Part shown: positions 1 to 5,191 of the stretch, one piece after another
How positions within the stretch are numbered: the first letter of the stretch is position 1
Layout: each line of letters opens with the position of its first letter
Source of the DNA: Oscillospiraceae bacterium
GTDB lineage: Bacteria; Bacillota; Clostridia; Oscillospirales; Acutalibacteraceae
Reading direction: 5' to 3'
Assembly: GCA_019417045.1 (NCBI GenBank)
Contig: DXWE01000022.1
Location: 12,853 to 18,613 of the forward strand
Length of the DNA stretch: 5,761 nucleotides
Notes under the pieces: model-generated
Seen by the model: the letters and a program-made list of their open reading frames with translations, nothing else
Database searches by the model: none
What the model was told of the DNA's origin: nothing
Program-made: the position numbers and the translations under genes

Positions 1-28
1 GTGTCGTGCGGGTGCAGCCGCACGACAC
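1..28. repeat. Perfect 11-bp inverted repeat at the window edge, inside miaA
   Basis: GTGTCGTGCGG (1-11) is the exact reverse complement of CCGCACGACAC (18-28), with a 6-base loop GTGCAG (12-17). It lies within miaA coding sequence. The codons of the left arm give Val-Val-Arg, where MiaA relatives usually have Ala-Ala-Arg or similar before the H/Q-P-N/H-D block. It may be a chance coding palindrome, an RNA hairpin, or a fold-back artefact if this edge is a contig end. The repeat itself is certain; its meaning is not. Confidence 0.8.
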
Positions 29-494
29 CGGCCGGATTTTGCGCGCGCTCGAGGCGACGATGGCCGCGGGGGTGCCGATGAGCGAGCAGCAGCGGCAGTC
101 CCGGCGGGAGCCGTCGCCGTATGACGTGGTCATGCTGACGCTCGATTTCCACGACCGGGAGCTGCTGTATGGCCGGATCGACCGCCGGGCGGACGGGATG
201 CTCTCCCGGGGGCTGGTGGAGGAGGCGCGCCGGATCCTGCAAAATCCGGAGGCCCCCACCGCTTTGCAGGCGATCGGATACAAGGAATTTGCCCCGTATT
301 TTGCCGGGGAGATCCCGCTTGAAGAAGCCATAGAGAACCTGAAGAGAGGGACGCGGCGGTATGCCAAGCGGCAGCTGTCGTGGTTCCGGCATGTGAGGGA
401 CGCACGGGTTTTGTATGTGGATGACTATGAGTCGGCGGACGGCCTGCTGCAAGCCGCGCTGCGCGTGATCGAGGAGAGAGGACAGACGGCATGA
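1..494 (+). CDS. miaA: tRNA dimethylallyltransferase MiaA, C-terminal part (5' end outside the window)
   Basis: MiaA transfers the dimethylallyl group of DMAPP to N6 of A37 in tRNAs that read UNN codons; further enzymes may then modify the base. The reading frame is already open at the left edge (first whole codon at 3), and about 164 residues remain of a family usually near 310 residues. Family blocks seen in order: VQPHDTGRILRALE, which matches the usual H-P-N-D-x-x-R-x-x-R-A-L-E block; LYGRIDRRADGMLSRGLVEE, in the helical region; QAIGYKEF; and the C-terminal RRYAKRQLSWFR block, equivalent to T-R-x-Y-A-K-R-Q-x-T-W-F-R. The P-loop and DMAPP-binding half lie upstream and cannot be checked. 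A GTG at 6 is not a credible start because the family homology runs through it. The TGA stop overlaps the next ATG (ATGA, 491-494), so translational coupling to the HlyD-like gene is likely. The first few residues may be distorted by the inverted repeat at 1-28. Confidence 0.93.
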   Translation, partial: VVRVQPHDTGRILRALEATMAAGVPMSEQQRQSRREPSPYDVVMLTLDFHDRELLYGRIDRRADGMLSRGLVEEARRILQNPEAPTALQAIGYKEFAPYFAGEIPLEEAIENLKRGTRRYAKRQLSWFRHVRDARVLYVDDYESADGLLQAALRVIEERGQTA

Positions 495-1711
495 GTACAT
501 TTTCCAAACGCCTGGTGGCGGTCCTGGTGGCGCTGGTACTGCTTTCCTATGTGGGATACCAGTGCTTTACGGTGTTCTATTCGGCTGTCGAGCTCGAGAC
601 CGTGACCAGTCAGACGGTCTACGATACGCTGGACGTACAGGGGGTGGCGATCCGCAGCGAACAGGTGTTGACGCAGAACGTGGATGGCTATGTTTATTAT
701 ACCGTGACCAACGGCGACCGGGTGGCGAAGGACGGGACGATCGCCTCGGTATACCCAAGCGAGGCGGATGCCCTTGCCGAGCAGGAATACGCGCAGCTGA
801 CCGAGGAGATGGCCGCATTGCAGACCCTGCAAAAGCAGGGCAGCACGAACAAGTCGAGCCTCGATTCGGTCAACCGCCAGATCCGGCAGGTGCAGCAGCG
901 GATCGTCGCCGGCGTGCAGGAGGGGAACTGGCTGGAGGTCGCCGACTGCCGGGCGGAGCTGGGCGAACTGCTCAACCGGCAGCAGCTCATCACCGGCAAG
1001 ACCACCGATTTCAGCCCGCGGCTGGACGAGCTGTCCGCCCAGCGCGAACAGCTGCAGGGGACCTTTTCGCAACCGGTGGGGAGTATCTCCTCGCCGGTGG
1101 CGGGCTATTTTGTCTCGAAGGTGGATGGATATGAGTCGATGCTGCCGTATGAGTCGGCGCTCGATCTCACGGTTTCCGAGGTGCAAAGCGTCCTCTCCTC
1201 GCCCTCTCCGTCGGCGGATACCCAGTCGATCGGCAAGGTGGTCGGGGACTATGAGTGGTACCTCGCCTGTGTGGTGCCGACCGACCGGCTGACCGAGCTC
1301 TCGGAGGGGACGGAGCTGTCCGTGCGGCTGCCGTTTGTGACCGAGGAGACGGTGCCGGTGACGGTGGAGAAGATCAACAGGGACGGGGACAGCGCGGTGG
1401 TGCTGCTCCAGTGCTCGTACATGTCCGAGGCGCTGTCCTCGGTGCGGTGCGAACAGGTGCAGATCCTGCTCGAGGAACACACCGGGCTGTATGTGCCGGA
1501 CAGCGCGATGCGATTCAACGAGCAGAAGGAGCCGGGCGTGCTGATCCGGCGCGGCAACATGCTGCAGTTCCGGCGCGTGCGGGTGCTCTATTATAACGAC
1601 ACCGGGAAGTATTCGATCTGCGACCCGGCGGGCGGGGACGGGTACCTCGAGCTGTACGACGACATGGTGATAGGGGGCAAGAACGTCTATGACGGAAAGA
1701 TCGTGGGATGA
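491..1711 (+). CDS. HlyD-like membrane-anchored adaptor protein (function unknown)
   Basis: The 406-residue protein has the layout of an HlyD/membrane-fusion-protein adaptor. A short cytoplasmic N-terminus is followed by one membrane helix (about residues 7-29, rich in V, A and L). A first half-lipoyl segment lies at about 57-91, including GYVYYTVTNGDRV. A Gln/Glu/Leu-rich coiled-coil hairpin covers about 92-192, and a second half-lipoyl segment about 197-219, containing ISSPVAGYFVSKVDGYE. A beta-barrel-like region (256-330) and a C-terminal domain (331-406) complete it. Adaptors of this class normally pair with an ABC or other exporter, but no transporter is present here. The ATG at 491 overlaps the miaA stop; GAGG at 478-481 is the likely ribosome-binding site. 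Its 3' end overlaps yggS by 23 bases. Linkage to division genes suggests an envelope or division-linked role, but that is inference. The family assignment rests on architecture rather than a single diagnostic motif. Confidence 0.75.
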   Translation: MSTFSKRLVAVLVALVLLSYVGYQCFTVFYSAVELETVTSQTVYDTLDVQGVAIRSEQVLTQNVDGYVYYTVTNGDRVAKDGTIASVYPSEADALAEQEYAQLTEEMAALQTLQKQGSTNKSSLDSVNRQIRQVQQRIVAGVQEGNWLEVADCRAELGELLNRQQLITGKTTDFSPRLDELSAQREQLQGTFSQPVGSISSPVAGYFVSKVDGYESMLPYESALDLTVSEVQSVLSSPSPSADTQSIGKVVGDYEWYLACVVPTDRLTELSEGTELSVRLPFVTEETVPVTVEKINRDGDSAVVLLQCSYMSEALSSVRCEQVQILLEEHTGLYVPDSAMRFNEQKEPGVLIRRGNMLQFRRVRVLYYNDTGKYSICDPAGGDGYLELYDDMVIGGKNVYDGKIVG

Positions 1712-2402
1712 GGCCGCGGTGGCGGAGAACCTCCGGCGAATCGAGGACCGGATCGCGGCGGCCTGTCAGAGGGCGGACCGCCGGCGGGAGGAGGTCACCC
1801 TGCTCGCGGTGACCAAGACCGTGCCGCCCGGGCCGATCAATGCGGCGATTGACGGCGGGGCGCGGCAGATCGGGGAGAACCGGGTGCAGGAGCTGCTGCG
1901 CAAGGAGCCGGAGCTGCATCTCTCCGGCGTGGAGGTGCACCTGATCGGGCATTTGCAGACGAACAAGGTCAGGCAGGTGTGCGGGCATGTCTCGATGATC
2001 CAGTCGGTCGACAGCCTGCATCTCGCGCAGGCGATCGAGGCGGCATATGCCGCGCGGGAGGAATCGATCGATGTGCTGCTGGAGGTAAATGTTGGAAGAG
2101 AAGCGAGCAAATCCGGGGTGATGGCGGAGGAACTGCCGGCCCTGCTCGAGGGGGTGCAGGCCCTGCGGCACCTGCGGGTACGCGGATTGATGTGTATTCC
2201 CCCGATTTCGGACGAGGAAGCGCAGAGAAGAAAGTATTTTTCAGAAATATACAAACTGTTTATTGACATAAAAGCAAAAAAGTTAGATAATATCCGTATG
2301 GAGGTATTGTCCATGGGAATGTCCGCCGACTTTGAGGAGGCGATTCTCGAGGGCAGCACGATGGTCCGCATCGGTACCGCCCTGTTTGGCAAGCGCGTGT
2401 AA
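1689..2402 (+). CDS. yggS: YggS/YlmE family PLP-binding protein (PLP homeostasis)
   Basis: YggS-family proteins (YlmE in Bacillus, PLPBP in humans) bind pyridoxal 5'-phosphate without known catalysis and keep the vitamin B6 and amino-acid pools balanced in the cytosol. The 237-residue length is typical, and the protein is a single fold-type III alanine-racemase-like barrel. Visible landmarks are LLAVTKTVP with the PLP lysine K43, IGENRVQE (61-68), HLIGHLQTNKV (84-94), IQSVDS (104-109), EVNVGREASKSG, RVRGLM, LSMGMSADFE (207-216) and VRIGTALFG (226-234). The ATG at 1689 lies within the end of the HlyD-like gene; AGGGGG at 1672-1677 is a spaced-out ribosome-binding site. Residues roughly 176-205 are encoded by AT-rich codons (ATA, TTA, TCA, AAA) unlike the rest of the gene, and this patch contains a promoter. 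The protein pattern there (KYFSEIYKLF) still looks normal for the family, so it is not a foreign insertion. Confidence 0.95.
   Translation: MTERSWDEAAVAENLRRIEDRIAAACQRADRRREEVTLLAVTKTVPPGPINAAIDGGARQIGENRVQELLRKEPELHLSGVEVHLIGHLQTNKVRQVCGHVSMIQSVDSLHLAQAIEAAYAAREESIDVLLEVNVGREASKSGVMAEELPALLEGVQALRHLRVRGLMCIPPISDEEAQRRKYFSEIYKLFIDIKAKKLDNIRMEVLSMGMSADFEEAILEGSTMVRIGTALFGKRV
2263..2291 (+). promoter_or_regulatory. Vegetative (sigma-A type) promoter inside yggS, driving sepF
   Basis: A perfect -35 hexamer TTGACA (2263-2268) is followed by a 17-base spacer and a -10 hexamer GATAAT (2286-2291), five of six matches to TATAAT. The upstream stretch 2230-2262 is very AT-rich and resembles an UP element. 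The expected transcription start is near 2298, giving a leader of about 137 bases before the sepF ATG at 2435. The patch stands out from the GC-rich surroundings, and its codons are atypical for this gene, which suggests selection on the DNA as well as on the protein. Prediction from sequence only. Confidence 0.7.
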
Positions 2403-2419
2403 AACAGATTACAAAACTC

Positions 2420-2426
2420 AGGAGGA
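2420..2426 (+). promoter_or_regulatory. Consensus ribosome-binding site of sepF
   Basis: AGGAGGA ends 8 bases before the sepF ATG at 2435, in an AT-rich 32-base gap after yggS that should be little structured. Upstream genes in this window rely on weaker sites within coding sequence. The quality of this site fits sepF being the first gene of its own transcript. Confidence 0.85.
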
Positions 2427-2434
2427 ATACAAAC

Positions 2435-2878
2435 ATGGGACTGTTTAACAAGCTGAAAGAGATCATGGGAGATCCCGAGGATGATATGATGGAAGAGGAA
2501 GAGGAGGAGATGGAGTTCGTCTCGAAAGCCGAGGAGAAGAACGACGTCGTCCCCACCGATACGGTGAAGCGCAGCAACAAGGTGGTCAATATCCACGCGA
2601 CCGCGCAGTTGCAGGTGGTGCTCGTCAAACCCGAGCGGTTTGACGACGCGAGCGCCGTGGCGGACCATCTCAACGCCAAGCGCACGGTGGTGCTCAACCT
2701 CGAATCCGCGAACAAGGATGTCTCCCGCCGGATCCTCGATTTCCTGAGCGGCGTCGCCTATGCGAACGACGGGCAGATCAAGAAGGTGGCCAACTGCACC
2801 TTTATCATCACGCCGTATAATGTGGGTATCATGGGCGACCTGCTCGACGAGCTGGAGAACAATGGGCTCTACTTCTGA
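2435..2878 (+). CDS. sepF: Cell division protein SepF
   Basis: SepF is a membrane-binding partner of FtsZ that bundles and anchors protofilaments at the division site and supports septum assembly; it can stand in for FtsA in many Gram-positive bacteria. The 147-residue protein shows the three expected parts. An N-terminal amphipathic helix, MGLFNKLKEIMG (1-12), should bind the membrane. An acidic linker (13-48) contains an EEEEEEME run. The globular SepF domain (about 50-147) has VVNIHATAQLQVVLVKP, a VVLNLE strand, RRILDFLSGVAYAN, a FIITP strand and the C-terminal LYF. The helix in the middle of this domain and the FIITP strand match the dimer and FtsZ-tail-binding core known in the family. 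The start is fixed by the ribosome-binding site at 2420-2426. The 3' end overlaps ylmH by 17 bases. A promoter lies about 145 bases upstream. The ylmG gene that usually follows sepF in Bacillus is absent. Confidence 0.96.
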   Translation: MGLFNKLKEIMGDPEDDMMEEEEEEMEFVSKAEEKNDVVPTDTVKRSNKVVNIHATAQLQVVLVKPERFDDASAVADHLNAKRTVVLNLESANKDVSRRILDFLSGVAYANDGQIKKVANCTFIITPYNVGIMGDLLDELENNGLYF

Positions 2879-3665
2879 GTCGGAGGACAGATGGCTGCGT
2901 GCCCGGATGGAGGATCTGGCAGCGCTGAGCCGCCGGCAGGGAGTCCCGCACTTTGCGGGCTTTCTGGATGAACGGCAGCGCGCGGTGGGTGAGAATGTGC
3001 TGAAAAAGTGCGGGATCGCCGAAAGTGCCGGATTTTCGGAGGCGGAAGCGGGCGAAAGGGATTGCTTTTGCGCCTATGGCGGGTACCGGGATGCCGGGCG
3101 CGTGCTGCTCGGGGTATTCCCGAAGGGCACGGTCCCCGCGCCTTCTCTGTTTCCGCTGCGCGCGATGGGATTTCGATACCGTGCACAGGCGTCCCTCTCC
3201 CACCGGGATTTTCTCGGCACGCTGGTGGGCGCCGGTGTGAAGCGGGAGAAGATCGGGGATATCCTGTGCGGGGAGGAGCTGGCGGTTGCGTTTGTCGCCG
3301 AGGAGCTTGTGCCGTTCTTGGAGCAGCAGGTGACCCGGGTCGGCGGCGAGGGCGTGTGCCTGCTGCCGGATTACGACGGTGAGCTGCCGGTGGCACAGCG
3401 GTTTTCCGAGCTGCGGGACACGGTGGCCTCCCCCCGGCTGGATGCGGTGGTGGCGGCGCTGGCGGGGCTGTCCCGCGGGGAGTCGGCCCGCCGGATCCTC
3501 ACCGGGCTGGTGAGCGTGAACCATCTGCCGCAGACCGCGGTGTCCGCCGTGGTGAAGGCGGGCGATGTGCTCTCCCTGCGGGGGACCGGCCGATTTGTGA
3601 TCGACGATCTCAGCGGGGTGACCCGCAAGGGACGGTTGGTGCTCAGAGCGAGAAAATACCTGTAA
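2862..3665 (+). CDS. ylmH: YlmH family S4-domain RNA-binding protein (ribosome-associated quality control)
   Basis: YlmH homologues bind the 50S subunit carrying stalled peptidyl-tRNA and act in ribosome-associated quality control in Bacillus; they were long known only as a division-cluster companion. The protein has 267 residues (B. subtilis about 257). The N-terminal part holds HFAGFLDERQ (30-39). The middle domain contains LFPLRAMGFRYRAQASLSHR (96-115) and the characteristic DFLGTLVGAGVKREKIGDIL (116-135). An S4 domain at about 190-247 includes SPRLDAVVAALAGLSRGESA (190-209), LTGLVSVN and VKAGDVLSLRGTGRF. The C-terminus is basic (KGRLVLRARKYL). I chose the ATG at 2862 inside the end of sepF; GGAG at 2854-2857 lies close in front, and the overlap implies coupling. 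The stronger GGAGGA at 2882-2887 suits only a CTG at 2895, and the next ATG at 2907 is too far from it. The start is therefore the uncertain part. Confidence 0.92.
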   Translation: MGSTSESEDRWLRARMEDLAALSRRQGVPHFAGFLDERQRAVGENVLKKCGIAESAGFSEAEAGERDCFCAYGGYRDAGRVLLGVFPKGTVPAPSLFPLRAMGFRYRAQASLSHRDFLGTLVGAGVKREKIGDILCGEELAVAFVAEELVPFLEQQVTRVGGEGVCLLPDYDGELPVAQRFSELRDTVASPRLDAVVAALAGLSRGESARRILTGLVSVNHLPQTAVSAVVKAGDVLSLRGTGRFVIDDLSGVTRKGRLVLRARKYL

Positions 3666-3667
3666 TC

Positions 3668-3672
3668 GGAGG
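3668..3672 (+). promoter_or_regulatory. Ribosome-binding site that decides the divIVA start
   Basis: GGAGG lies 10 bases before the ATG at 3683 and only 4 bases before the in-frame ATG at 3677. The longer spacing is workable and gives the family-typical N-terminus MFTAEEI, so 3683 is preferred. The ATG at 3673 is out of frame. Confidence 0.65.
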
Positions 3673-3682
3673 ATGGATGCGT

Positions 3683-4384
3683 ATGTTTACGGCAGAGGAA
3701 ATTCGGAATATTGCGTTTACCAAAACCATGGGCGGCTACAAGACCTCCGAGGTGGATGATTTTATCGATCAGTGTGCCGACACGGTGGAGGCCCTCACCC
3801 GCGAGAAGGCCGAACAGGCCAAAAAGATGCAGGTGCTGGCGGATAAACTGGTGGAGTACCGCAACGATGAGGACAATATCCGCACCGCGCTCCTGACCGC
3901 CCAGCGCATGGGCGACACGGTGCTGCGGGAGGCGAACCATAAGGCGGAGCTCGTGCTGGAGGACGCGAAGATCAAGGCCCAGAAGATCGAGGACGCCGCC
4001 AAAAACAGTATCACCGGGCAGGAGGAAGAGCTCCGGCGGGTGAAGGAGGAAGTGGCGAAATTCAAGGCCCAGCTGCTCTCCATGTACCGGGAGCATCTTG
4101 CGCTGATCGACGTGATGCCGGAGCCGGAGACCCCCTCGGATCCGGCCGCACCGGCGCAGGAGGAAGCGGTGGCGGCATCGGCCGCCGCCGAAGCGGAGGA
4201 GGCCGCCGTGGAGGCGGCGCTGGAGCCTGAGACGTCTGCCGCCCCGGTCGTAATCGAGCCGGTGGACGGCCCGACCCGCCCGATCGTCGAGCGGGAGGTG
4301 CGCCCCCGGTTTGCCGATCTGCAATTTGGAGAGGAATACGATCAGGCCGGTGAGAAAAAGGGAGCGTTTGGCAAGCGGAAGTGA
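3683..4384 (+). CDS. divIVA: Cell division initiation / polarity protein DivIVA
   Basis: DivIVA is a coiled-coil scaffold that gathers at curved membrane, at septa and poles, and recruits division-site, chromosome-anchoring or wall-growth factors. From 3683 it has 233 residues (235 from the alternative ATG at 3677). The N-terminal lipid-binding domain (1-35) shows MFTAEEIRNIAFTKTMGGYK and then EVDDFID, the conserved GGY-x(5)-VDDFLD block. A long coiled coil covers about 35-145 (EALTREKAEQAKKMQVLADK and the AELVLEDAKIKAQKIEDAAK region). A low-complexity Ala/Glu/Pro linker runs from 146 to 198. The C-terminal tail (RPRFADLQFGEEYD, then a basic KKGAFGKRK end) looks like a separate short motif, perhaps a partner- or membrane-binding site; that is inference. 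A 17-base gap follows ylmH with no terminator, so the two are probably co-transcribed. In Bacillus divIVA is followed by ileS; here lspA follows, after a hairpin. Confidence 0.95.
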   Translation: MFTAEEIRNIAFTKTMGGYKTSEVDDFIDQCADTVEALTREKAEQAKKMQVLADKLVEYRNDEDNIRTALLTAQRMGDTVLREANHKAELVLEDAKIKAQKIEDAAKNSITGQEEELRRVKEEVAKFKAQLLSMYREHLALIDVMPEPETPSDPAAPAQEEAVAASAAAEAEEAAVEAALEPETSAAPVVIEPVDGPTRPIVEREVRPRFADLQFGEEYDQAGEKKGAFGKRK

Positions 4385-4405
4385 ACGGCTGTACAGACAG
4401 GGTCT

Positions 4406-4440
4406 GCGGCGCACCGCCCGTCGGCGCGCCGCTTTTATAT
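4406..4440 (+). terminator. Probable intrinsic terminator or attenuator between divIVA and lspA
   Basis: GCGGCGC (4406-4412) pairs perfectly with GCGCCGC (4426-4432). Inside, CCG (4414-4416) pairs with CGG (4422-4424) around one A-C mismatch, leaving a five-base loop. The stem is followed directly by TTTTATAT (4433-4440). The stem is strong but the T run is short, so partial termination is as likely as full termination. It sits 21 bases after the divIVA stop, in the only sizeable gap of the window (4385-4477). I see no good separate promoter for lspA in that gap. Confidence 0.6.
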
Positions 4441-4477
4441 GACGGGGAGTTTGTATCCCGGGACGAGGGGGAAGGAC

Positions 4478-5191
4478 ATGTTTGCGCTGCTGGTATTGCT
4501 CGGCATCGCGGGGCTGGTCGCGGTCGACCAGGTGACAAAGGCGCTGGCCGTGCTGTTCTTGCAGGATGAGCCGGTCGCGGTCTGGGACGGGGTGTTTGAC
4601 CTGACCTACGTGGAAAACCGCGGCGCCGCGTTTGGGCTCGGGCAGGGATACGGCTGGCTGTTCGCCGTGCTGACGGTGATCCTGTCGCTCGGGATCCTCG
4701 GGCTGCTGTTTGGCACCCGCCGGTTCCGCCACCCGCTCGCGGTGGCGAGCGGGATGCTCATCGTGGCGGGCGGGGTCGGCAACCTGATCGACCGGGTCTG
4801 GCGCGGCTTTGTGGTGGACTTCTTCTATTTCAAGTGGATCGATTTCCCGGTTTTCAACGTGGCGGATTGCTGCGTGGTGATCGGCGCGATCCTGTTGGCG
4901 GTGTATGTGCTGTTTGTCTACCGTGAGCCGGCGGCAGAGCGCGTGCCGGCCGGCGGGGAGGAGGACGCGGCGACAGCGCAGGCCGGGGCCGGCGATGGTG
5001 GGCAGATCGCCGGGACGAACGGGCAGATCTCGACCGGGGCCGCGGCGGAAGAGCAGAGGATCCCGGACGGCAGCGCCGCGGCGATCACCATAGACGACAG
5101 GACCGGAGAGGCCGGCAGGGCGAAGGAGGCGCGTGCCAATGGAGCGTCGGACGCTGACCGTGCCGGCGGAGGCGGCGGGGACGAGGCTTGA
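4478..5191 (+). CDS. lspA: Lipoprotein signal peptidase II (LspA) with long C-terminal tail
   Basis: LspA is the aspartyl membrane protease that cuts the signal peptide from prolipoproteins after the lipobox cysteine has been diacylated. Four membrane helices are visible at roughly 2-20, 57-78, 86-106 and 128-148. Conserved blocks are DQVTK (17-21), VENRGAAFG (45-53), GGVGNLIDRV (98-107, catalytic D105), FVVDFF (111-116) and FNVAD (126-130, catalytic D130). I start at the ATG at 4478, preceded by AGGGGG (4466-4471); the in-frame ATG at 4439 lies on the hairpin's T run and has no ribosome-binding site. The core ends near residue 150, where most relatives stop. Another 87 residues rich in Ala, Gly, Glu and Asp follow, with no membrane helix and GC-rich third codon positions like the core. 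The last 17 codons overlap the next gene. The family call is certain; the tail is unusual. Confidence 0.95.
   Translation: MFALLVLLGIAGLVAVDQVTKALAVLFLQDEPVAVWDGVFDLTYVENRGAAFGLGQGYGWLFAVLTVILSLGILGLLFGTRRFRHPLAVASGMLIVAGGVGNLIDRVWRGFVVDFFYFKWIDFPVFNVADCCVVIGAILLAVYVLFVYREPAAERVPAGGEEDAATAQAGAGDGGQIAGTNGQISTGAAAEEQRIPDGSAAAITIDDRTGEAGRAKEARANGASDADRAGGGGGDEA
5122..5129 (+). promoter_or_regulatory. Strong ribosome-binding site of the RluA-family gene, inside lspA
   Basis: GAAGGAGG ends 9 bases before the ATG at 5139 and fixes that start, although the site lies within the lspA reading frame 60 bases before its stop codon. Confidence 0.85.

Noticed and set aside
668..700. Possible promoter inside the HlyD-like gene (TTGACG and TATTAT)
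   Set aside because: The spacer is 21 bases, too long for a vegetative promoter, and there is no AT-rich setting comparable to the one in yggS.
425..1480. A 351-codon open frame on the - strand opposite the HlyD-like gene
   Set aside because: Its His/Arg/Leu-rich composition is that of a GC-rich shadow frame; the + strand frame has coherent domains, start and overlap with its neighbours.
2216..2312. The AT-rich patch in yggS as a foreign insertion or recombination scar
   Set aside because: The encoded residues fit the YggS family pattern without length change, and the frame continues into the conserved LSMGMS block.
3017..3040. CCGAAA/TTTCGG inverted repeat in ylmH
   Set aside because: Only six pairs with a long loop, inside coding sequence and without a T run; expected by chance.
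3636..3666. Possible promoter before divIVA (TTGGTG and TGTAAT)
   Set aside because: The -35 match is poor and the spacer is 19 bases; co-transcription with ylmH is simpler.
4439..4477. Longer lspA start at the ATG at 4439
   Set aside because: No ribosome-binding site precedes it, it sits on the T run of the hairpin, and it adds a polar segment not typical of LspA before the first membrane helix.
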